Virus record (IMG/VR): IMGVR_UViG_3300042260_000250
Coordinates: 1 to 47,264 of that record
Reading direction: 5' to 3' (one strand)
Source of the DNA: a virus
Length of the DNA stretch: 47,264 nt
The notes under the pieces are model-generated. The model had not been told where the DNA came from. It saw only the letters and a program-made list of their open reading frames with translations, and did not search any database. Of the stretch, positions 1 to 8,200 are shown piece by piece. Within the stretch, counting starts at the first letter, position 1. Each line of letters begins with the position of its first letter. The position numbers were made by a program, and so were the translations under genes.

Positions 1-1
1 C

Positions 2-346
2 GAGGCCAACAAAATATGGGGGTTCGATTTAATAAGTGCCGACGAAGAAATTCAATACACTGAGTATTATGACAAAAATGAAGGCCATTATGATTGGCAT
101 CAAGATATTGGTCCTGGTTCTCCTAGTCATAGAAAAGTATCAATTACCGTACAACTATCAGATTCAGATGAATATGAAGGTGGTGATTTACAAATTTGGT
201 CGGGAGGTCAAAACATACAAAATGCCGCGAGAGGAGCGGGAGTTGTAGTTATTTTCCCAAGTTATATGATGCACCGAGTTACTAAAGTAACCAAAGGAAC
301 TAGACGAAGTTTTGTTCTATGGGTGGGTGGTAGTCATTATAAATAA
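2..346 (+). CDS. 2OG-Fe(II) oxygenase, PKHD-type prolyl hydroxylase-like (5' truncated)
   Basis: Open from the window edge in frame 2 to a TAA at 344-346, giving the last 114 residues; the N-terminus lies outside the window. The core of an iron/2-oxoglutarate dioxygenase is visible: an HxD iron motif (WHQD, H33 and D35 of this fragment), the YEGGDL strand, the distal iron histidine in PSYMMHRV (H91), and the 2-oxoglutarate-binding arginine in GTRRSF (R101/R102). The spacing and the YEGGDL...H-RVTKVTKGTRR pattern resemble the YbiX/PiuC (PKHD-type hydroxylase) group, which also occurs in T4-like phages. It is the only plus-strand gene and converges on the collagen-like gene at 381-2225. Such enzymes hydroxylate prolyl or other side chains; the substrate here is unknown. 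Prolines in the neighbouring Gly-X-Pro repeats are an attractive guess only. Confidence 0.85.
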   Translation, partial: EANKIWGFDLISADEEIQYTEYYDKNEGHYDWHQDIGPGSPSHRKVSITVQLSDSDEYEGGDLQIWSGGQNIQNAARGAGVVVIFPSYMMHRVTKVTKGTRRSFVLWVGGSHYK

Positions 347-376
347 AAAAAGGTCAGAATATTCTGACCTTTTTTT
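345..376. terminator. Bidirectional intrinsic terminator between convergent genes
   Basis: A perfect 32-nt palindrome: seven A, then GGTCAGAAT, its exact complement ATTCTGACC, then seven T. On either strand this reads as a GC-containing stem followed by a T run. It starts inside the stop codon of the oxygenase gene and ends 4 nt before the stop of the 614-aa collagen-like gene, so it can end both transcripts. Confidence 0.85.
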
Positions 377-380
377 ATTA

Positions 381-2225
381 TTATCGAAACATAGGAAAAA
401 CGTACGAGAGTTTTCCACATCCTGCGGTTAAATAACTCACTACTATCGTACCTGCTTTAGGGTCTTCACACACATCAATAGATATAAGTTCACCACAAGA
501 TTCACCACATATACTAAATGGGATACTACCTCCACCTCCACCTCCTGGAGGTCCTGGAGGTCCCGTAGGTCCTATAGGTCCAGGACTACCTGTTGGGCCA
601 GGCCCTCCTGTTGGTCCAGGACTACCTGTCGGGCCAGGTCCCCCTGGCGAACCGCTAACACCTGAAGTACCATTAGACCCTGGCGTTCCGTTTGAACCTG
701 GAGGTCCAGGACTACCTGTAGGTCCCGTTCCTCCATCACGACCATTAACACCTGAGGTACCATCACGGCCAGGACTACCTGTCGGGCCAGGACCCCCTGG
801 CGTTCCGTTAGAACCTGGCGTTCCATTTATACCTGAAGTACCGTTAGAACCTGGGGGTCCAGGACTACCTGTAGGACCAGGTCCTCCATTAGACCCTGGC
901 GTTCCGTTAGACCCTGGCGTTCCATTTATTCCCGATGAACCTGATGTACCATTAGAACCTGGCGTTCCGTTAGACCCTGGTGTTCCATTTATTCCCGATG
1001 AACCTGATGTACCATTAGAACCTGGCGTTCCATTAGAACCTGGCGTTCCGTTTATCCCTGAAGAACCTGATGTTCCACTTGTTCCTGACGTACCAGCTCT
1101 ACCTGAAGAACCTGATGTTCCATTAGAACCTGGTGTTCCATTTATTCCCGATGAACCTGACGTTCCATTAGACCCTGGCGTTCCGTTAGAACCTGGCGTT
1201 CCGTTTGAACCTGGTGTACCATTAATACCTGAAGACCCACTTGTTCCTGAAGTTCCGCTTGTTCCTGAAGTACCCGCTCTACCTGAAGAACCTGAAGTTC
1301 CGTTTGAACCTGGTGCACCATTTATTCCTGATGACCCACTTGTTCCACTTGAACCTGAAGTTCCGTTTGAACCTGGTGTTCCATTTATTCCTGATGAACC
1401 ACTTGTACCCGAAGAACCACTTGTTCCACTTGAACCTGAAGTTCCGTTTGAACCTGGCGAACCGTCACGACCATTAACACCTGAGGTACCATCACGGCCA
1501 GGACTACCTGTCGGTCCATTAACACCACTAGACCCTGATGTACCTGAAGAACCGCTTGTTCCACTTGAACCTGACGTTCCATTAGAACCTGGCGTTCCGT
1601 TTATTCCTGAAGACCCTGATGTTCCTGAAGTGCCACTTGTTCCCGAAGTACCCGCTTTACCTGATGAACCTGAAGTTCCATTAGAACCTGGCGTTCCGTT
1701 TATTCCTGAAGAACCACTTGTTCCTGAAGTTCCACTTGAACCGTTTGTACCTGAAGAACCACTTGTTCCGTTAGAACCTGGTGTTCCATTTATACCTGAA
1801 GAACCACTTGTTCCTGAAGTTCCGCTTGAACCGTTTGTACCTGAAGTTCCACTTGTTCCGTTAGAACCTGGTGTTCCATTTATACCTGAAGAACCACTTG
1901 TCCCTGAAGACCCACTTGTTCCCGAAGTTCCGCTTGTACCTGATGTACCAGCTCTACCTGAAGAACCACTTGTTCCTGAGGTCCCATTAGACCCTGGAGT
2001 TCCGTTAATTCCCGAAGAACCACTTGTTCCTGATGTTCCTGCAAATACCGTTTGTTTACCCATATAACCTTGGGAATCAACAACAATATATGTAGTTCTC
2101 CCTTGGACGTTTCTTAACTTCTCGGTTTTAATCTCCGTAGGGTCAACATCACCAACTTCTTTAAAAACGGTGTCATTAATAGTAACACCTGAAGGTGCAT
2201 TTATCGTATATCCCTTTTTAGCCAT
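381..2225 (-). CDS. Collagen-like fibre protein, proline-richer (614 aa)
   Basis: Residues 1-62 form a non-repetitive head (MAKKGYTINAPSG...), likely the attachment end. Residues ~63-562 are an unbroken Gly-X-Y tract. Its triplets are GTS, GSS, GIN, GTP, GSN, and towards the C-terminus GPT, GSP, GPP and GRD. Proline is frequent and mostly in the Y position, where collagen prolyl-4-hydroxylases act; that is known family behaviour, not something shown here. A Gly run leads into a ~50-residue cap containing four cysteines (SICGESCGEL...DVCED...AGCGKL), perhaps a trimerisation or receptor-binding tip. Collagen-like tracts are known in phage tail fibres. It lies last in the minus-strand fibre cluster, 36 nt after the giant collagen-like gene, and faces the hydroxylase. 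The exact virion location is inferred. Confidence 0.85.
   Translation of the reverse strand: MAKKGYTINAPSGVTINDTVFKEVGDVDPTEIKTEKLRNVQGRTTYIVVDSQGYMGKQTVFAGTSGTSGSSGINGTPGSNGTSGTSGSSGRAGTSGTSGTSGTSGSSGTSGSSGINGTPGSNGTSGTSGTNGSSGTSGTSGSSGINGTPGSNGTSGSSGTNGSSGTSGTSGSSGINGTPGSNGTSGSSGKAGTSGTSGTSGTSGSSGINGTPGSNGTSGSSGTSGSSGTSGSSGVNGPTGSPGRDGTSGVNGRDGSPGSNGTSGSSGTSGSSGTSGSSGINGTPGSNGTSGSSGTSGSSGINGAPGSNGTSGSSGRAGTSGTSGTSGTSGSSGINGTPGSNGTPGSNGTPGSNGTSGSSGINGTPGSNGTSGSSGRAGTSGTSGTSGSSGINGTPGSNGTPGSNGTSGSSGINGTPGSNGTPGSNGTSGSSGINGTPGSNGTPGSNGGPGPTGSPGPPGSNGTSGINGTPGSNGTPGGPGPTGSPGRDGTSGVNGRDGGTGPTGSPGPPGSNGTPGSNGTSGVSGSPGGPGPTGSPGPTGGPGPTGSPGPIGPTGPPGPPGGGGGGSIPFSICGESCGELISIDVCEDPKAGTIVVSYLTAGCGKLSYVFPMFR
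540..2039 (-). repeat. Gly-X-Y coding repeat of the 614-aa protein
   Basis: About 500 codons in a 9-nt rhythm encode collagen triplets. Larger units recur, such as the block GINGTPGSNGTSGSSG and a GRDGTSGVNGRDG block seen twice. The 5' part is GTS/GSS rich and the 3' part is GPT/GSP/GPP rich. Confidence 0.9.
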
Positions 2226-2261
2226 TATATATTTTTATATTAAAGTTTTTTATTACCAATT

Positions 2262-5200
2262 TTAACTAAATAAGTCTAGTGTTATCGTATTAATTCTTGC
2301 AGCAACTTGTATATCTTTAGACGGTGATTGATTGATTATCACAACTCGTAACCTTTCTGGCGATGACGATGCAGTTATAACCGCTCTAAATAAATTAGAA
2401 TCTTGTGCCGAAATAATTTCAGTAAATCCTGGTCCTACAAGTGTGGCAACACCACCAATATTTTTAATTGCTCCTGTATACAGTCGATAATCACAATCAC
2501 CTGTTGACCCTTCAGTAGCCACTAAATATATTTCAACACCATACACTTTATTCTGAAGTACATCAAAATAATATGGGTTAGTAAGTTCAATATACAATTC
2601 ATCCGCACTATTTAGTGCAATTCTGTTTATTAATATATTACGAGTACTTTGTGGTCTACCACCACCTACTACCGCTAAATTGTGATTTGAATAATCTTCT
2701 TCATAATATCTCTCAGAATTAGCGTAAGTTCCCATTTCTAACGCCCCTAAAGTAGTGTTATCGGTGATAGGGAACGTTGAGTCACCTATAGTAGTTGGTG
2801 ATGTAAATTTAACGTATCTATCCAATGTCCCACTAACCGCAACTGATGTTCCACTTGAACCACTTGTACCTGAAGTACCTGATGTACCCGCTTTACCTGA
2901 AGAACCACTCGTTCCCGAAGTTCCATTAGAACCTGGAGTTCCGTTTATACCTGAAGAACCACTTGTCCCTGATGTTCCACTTGTACCTGATGTACCTGCT
3001 TTACCCGAAGTTCCACTTGTTCCGTTAGAACCTGGTGTTCCATTTACACCCGAAGTCCCACTTGTTCCGTTAGAGCCTGGTGTTCCATTTATACCAGAAG
3101 AACCACTTGTTCCTGATGTTCCACTTGTTCCATTAGAACCTGGTGTTCCATTTATACCTGAAGAACCACTTGTTCCTGATGTTCCTGATGTTCCTGAGGT
3201 ACCGTTAGAACCTGGTGTTCCATTTATACCCGAAGAACCATTAGTACCCGAAGAACCACTTGTCCCTGATGTTCCACTTGTCCCGTTAGAACCTGGCGTT
3301 CCATTTATACCAGAAGAACCACTTGTTCCTGAAGTTCCGCTAGTCCCTGATGTTCCAGCCTTACCTGAAGTTCCACTTGAACCATTAGTGCCTGAAGTAC
3401 CATTTACACCTGATGAGCCACTAGTTCCTGAAGAACCGTCAGTTCCATTTATACCGTCAACACCTGAAGAACCTGAAGTTCCACTTGAACCATTTGTCCC
3501 TGATGAACCACTTGTTCCTGAAGAACCATTTGTTCCTGAAGTTCCGCTTGTTCCTGATGTACCAGCCTTACCTGAAGTTCCACTTGAACCATTTGTCCCT
3601 GATGAACCACTTGTTCCTGATGTTCCATTTATTCCTGAAGAACCTGATGTACCACTAGTCCCTGAAGAACCTGATGTACCACTTGTTCCTGATGTTCCAT
3701 TTATTCCTGAAGAACCTGATGTACCACTAGTCCCTGAAGAACCTGATGTACCACTTGTTCCTGATGTTCCGTTTATTCCTGAAGAACCGCTAGTTCCTGA
3801 TGTACCACTTGTTCCTGACGTACCCGCTTTACCTGAAGTCCCACTTGAACCGTTAGTTCCTGAAGAACCATTTGTTCCACTAGTACCTGACGTACCTGAA
3901 GAACCATTAGTACCTGAAGAACCATTAGTTCCACTTGTTCCTGAAGAACCGTTAGTTCCACTTGTTCCTGATACTCCTGACGAACCACTAGTTCCTGACG
4001 AACCGTTAGTGCCCGATGAACCACTTGTTCCTGAAGTTCCGCTAGTCCCTGATGTTCCAGATTTACCTGAAGTACCACTTGAACCGTCAGTACCCGATGA
4101 ACCGCTAGTTCCTGAAGAACCATCAGTCCCATTTATACCATCAACCCCTGATGAACCTGAAGTACCACTAGTTCCTGATACTCCTGACGAACCTGAAGTT
4201 CCACTTGAACCGTTTGTTCCTGAAGTTCCGCTAGTCCCTGAAGTTCCCGCTTTACCTGATGTTCCACTAGAACCATTTGTTCCTGACGAACCACTTGTAC
4301 CTGACGTACCACTCGAACCGCTAGTTCCCGAAGAACCGTTTGTTCCTGAAGTACCACTAGAACCATTAGTTCCAGAAGTTCCACTTGTTCCTGATACACC
4401 CGATGAACCACTTGTTCCTGACGTACCACTCGAACCGTTGGTACCACTTGAACCACTAGTACCCGAAGAACCGTTTGTTCCTGAAGTACCACTCGAACCG
4501 TTAGTACCTGATGAACCTGAAGTTCCACTAGTACCTGACGAACCTGAAGTTCCGCTAGTACCTGAAGTACCATTTATACCTGATGAACCGCTAGTTCCTG
4601 AAGAACCATCCGTTCCATTTATACCATCCACACCTGAAGAACCATTAGTACCTGATGAACCACTAGTCCCTGAAGAACCGTTTGTTCCTGAAGTACCGCT
4701 AGTTCCTGAAGTTCCCGCTTTACCTGACGTACCGCTTGAACCATTTGTTCCTGATGAACCATTTGTTCCTGATGAACCATTTGTTCCACTTGAACCACTA
4801 GTACCTGAAGTTCCTGAAGTACCGCTAGAACCATTTGTACCTGATGTTCCACTAGAACCATTTGTACCTGACGTACCGCTAGTTCCTGAAGTTCCACTAG
4901 TACCCGAAACTCCTGAAGAACCTGATGTCCCACTTGTTCCTGAAACCCCTGAAGAACCGCTAGTCCCTGAAGACCCCGATGTTCCACTAGAACCGTTTGT
5001 ACCTGACGTACCACTCGAACCATTTGTTCCTGAAGTTCCACTAGTACCCGAAACTCCTGAAGAACCTGATGTCCCACTTGTTCCTGAAACCCCTGAAGAA
5101 CCGTCAGTACCATTTATACCATCAACACCTGATGAACCTGAAGTTCCACTTGAACCATTTGTCCCTGAAGTACCACTTGTTCCTGAAGACCCGTTTGTCC

Positions 5201-8200
5201 CTGAAGAACCATTTGTACCTGATGTTCCACTTGTCCCTGAAGAACCATTAGTACCACTTGTCCCTGAAGAACCATTAGTACCCGAAGAACCTGAAGTTCC
5301 ACTTGTTCCTGATGAACCTGAAGTCCCACTTGAACCATTTGTTCCTGATGTTCCACTAGAACCATTTGTTCCTGATGTTCCACTTGTTCCTGAAGAACCT
5401 GAAGTCCCACTTGAACCTGATGTTCCGCTAGTTCCTGACGAACCGTTAGTACCTGACGAACCACTTGTACCTGAAGTACCGCTAGTTCCCGACACACCTG
5501 AAGAACCCGAAGTTCCACTAGTCCCTGAAACACCACTCGTACCTGAAGTACCATTTATACCTGATGAACCGCTAGTTCCTGAAGAACCATCCGTTCCATT
5601 TATACCATCCACACCTGAAGAACCTGAGGTTCCACTTGAACCATTTGTTCCTGAAGTACCTGATGTACCACTAGAACCATTCGTACCTGAAGTTCCGCTT
5701 GTTCCTGAAGACCCATTCGTTCCTGATGAACCTGAAGTCCCTGAAGTTCCGCTTGTTCCTGATACACCTGAAGTTCCGCTTGTTCCTGACGAACCACTTG
5801 TACCTGATGAACCACTTGTTCCACTCGACCCGTTTGTACCTGAGGTTCCACTTGTTCCTGAAGTACCATTAACACCTGAAGAACCACTTGTACCTGAAGA
5901 ACCCGAAGTTCCTGAAGAACCACTTGTTCCCGATGTTCCGCTAGTACCCGATACTCCTGATGAACCTGAAGTACCACTAGAACCATTGGTACCACTAGAA
6001 CCGTTAGTACCTGAAGTTCCACTTGTTCCTGAAGAACCTGATGTTCCTGAAGAACCACTCGCACCTGAAGTACCACTTGTTCCTGAAGAACCGCTAGTAC
6101 CAGATGAGCCTGAAGTTCCACCACCAACGATTAAATAAGCCGAGAAATAACTTGTTGACCTATTAGAACCACCCTCAAGATTTCTACTTGTTGGGTCTCC
6201 ATTATAACCCGTAAATTCAACATAATCAGTAGTCCCATTAAAATAAATTATTTTATTATTACCTTGTGAAACACCTGCAGATGTTGTTGTTTGATTTTGC
6301 CAAATGAATGTTTGATTCCCATTTTTACGGATTTGTGAATTATATTGATTGTTCGCTACCGTAGCTGTTTGCCAAAAAACTTCAAGTGTCACATTGTAGT
6401 AACCCGCTATTGTTGGTGTAAATCTATAAGTTGATACATCCCACCAATTATTAGGGTCAAAATCATCAATAAATTGAATTATAGTATCAACATTTGAAGG
6501 AATTGATTGATTTGTCGATAAATAACCTTGTACAACATAGTCAGATGCAACCAATCCCGTTGGTGAGGTACCACTTGAACCTGAAGTCCCTGAGGAACCT
6601 GACGTTCCACTTGTTCCTGAAGAACCATTAGTTCCCGAAGTACCACTTGTACCTGAAGAACCATTAGTTCCTGATGAACCACTAGTTCCCGCAGAACCTG
6701 AAGTCCCACTTGAACCGTCGGTTCCATTTATACCATCAACTCCCGATGAACCACTAGTTCCCGCAGAACCTGAAGTCCCACTTGAACCATTTGTCCCTGA
6801 AGTTCCACTCGTACCTGATGTACCGTCACCTCCTGATGCACCATCTAAATTTGTTTCCCAAGTACAGTAATTACCTGAACCGTCAATTTCAGTTATCTGT
6901 AATGTTAAAGAACCTGTAGACGGATTATATGAAATCACATCACCGTGAAAGTGATTTGAATTGTCGTACGCAACAATTAAATGTTGGGCAATAGTATATG
7001 ATAAACCTACACTTGTAGTTATTGTTATGTTAGTACCAACAACTAATGTCGATAAATCAATACAATCTGTTGAATTTCCTATATAATCGGCACTTACCCC
7101 AGATGAACCTGAAGTTCCCGATGAACCGCTGGTTCCTGATGTTCCGCTAGTTCCTGATGTTCCGCTCGAACCTGAAGTTCCTGAAGAACCACTTGTTCCT
7201 GAAGAACCTGATGTACCACTTGAACCATTAGTTCCTGAGGTTCCACTTGTTCCTGAAGACCCACTTGTTCCTGAAGACCCATCAGTACCGCTTGAACCGC
7301 TAGTTCCACTCGAACCATCCGTTCCATTTATACCATCAACACCAGATGAACCACTTGTTCCCGCAGAACCTGATTCACCGCTAGTACCTGAAGAACCGTT
7401 TGTTCCTGACGTACCACTAGTACCTGAAGAACCACTTGTTCCTGAAGTACCACTTGAACCGTCAGTTCCCGAAGAGCCGCTTGTCCCACTCGAACCATCT
7501 GTCCCTGAAGTACCACTAGTACCTGAAGAACCATTTGTACCACTTGAACCGCTAGTCCCACTTGAACCATTTGTTCCTGACGTACCGCTAGTTCCACTTG
7601 ACCCATCAGTTCCTGAAGAACCGCTAACACCCGAAGAACCATCTGTACCATTTATACCATCAACACCAGAAGAACCGCTAGTCCCACTCGAACCTGATTC
7701 TCCCGACGAACCTGAAGTCCCTGAAGAACCGTCAGTCCCTGAAGTACCACTTGACCCATCAGTTCCTGATGTACCACTTTCTCCAGAAGAACCATCAGTA
7801 CCCGAAGAACCTGATGTCCCACTAGAACCGTCAGTTCCTGATGAACCACTTGTCCCTGAAGAACCATTAGTACCTGAAGTACCTGAAGAACCACTTGTTC
7901 CAGCAGAACCTGATTCTCCTGACGAACCTGATGTTCCTGAAGAACCGTCAGTCCCATTTATACCATCAACGCCTGAAGACCCTGAAGTCCCCGATGTTCC
8001 ACTCTCTCCTGAAGAACCACTTGTTCCGCTTGAACCTGAAGTCCCTGATGTACCGCTCGAACCTGAAGTTCCTGAAGAACCGCTTGTTCCACTTGAACCT
8101 GAAGTTCCTGATGTACCTGAAGTTCCTGAAGTGCCACTAGTACCTGAAGAACCATTTGTCCCTGAAGTACCACTTGTTCCAGATGTACCTGAAGAACCGT

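Noticed and set aside
36-248. A 70-codon plus-strand frame starting at an ATG near the left edge
   Set aside because: The oxygenase frame (2-346) covers the same DNA with conserved catalytic residues; this one is out of frame.
1630-2067. Plus-strand VPEEPLVPEVP frame opposite the 614-aa gene
   Set aside because: Shadow of the Gly-X-Y repeat, with no independent start context or domain.
2755-6138. An 1127-codon plus-strand reading frame rich in VPEVPLVPEEP text opposite the giant fibre gene
   Set aside because: It is the complement of Gly-Thr-Ser codon repeats; the 9-nt rhythm keeps stops out of this frame. It lacks any non-repetitive domain of its own.
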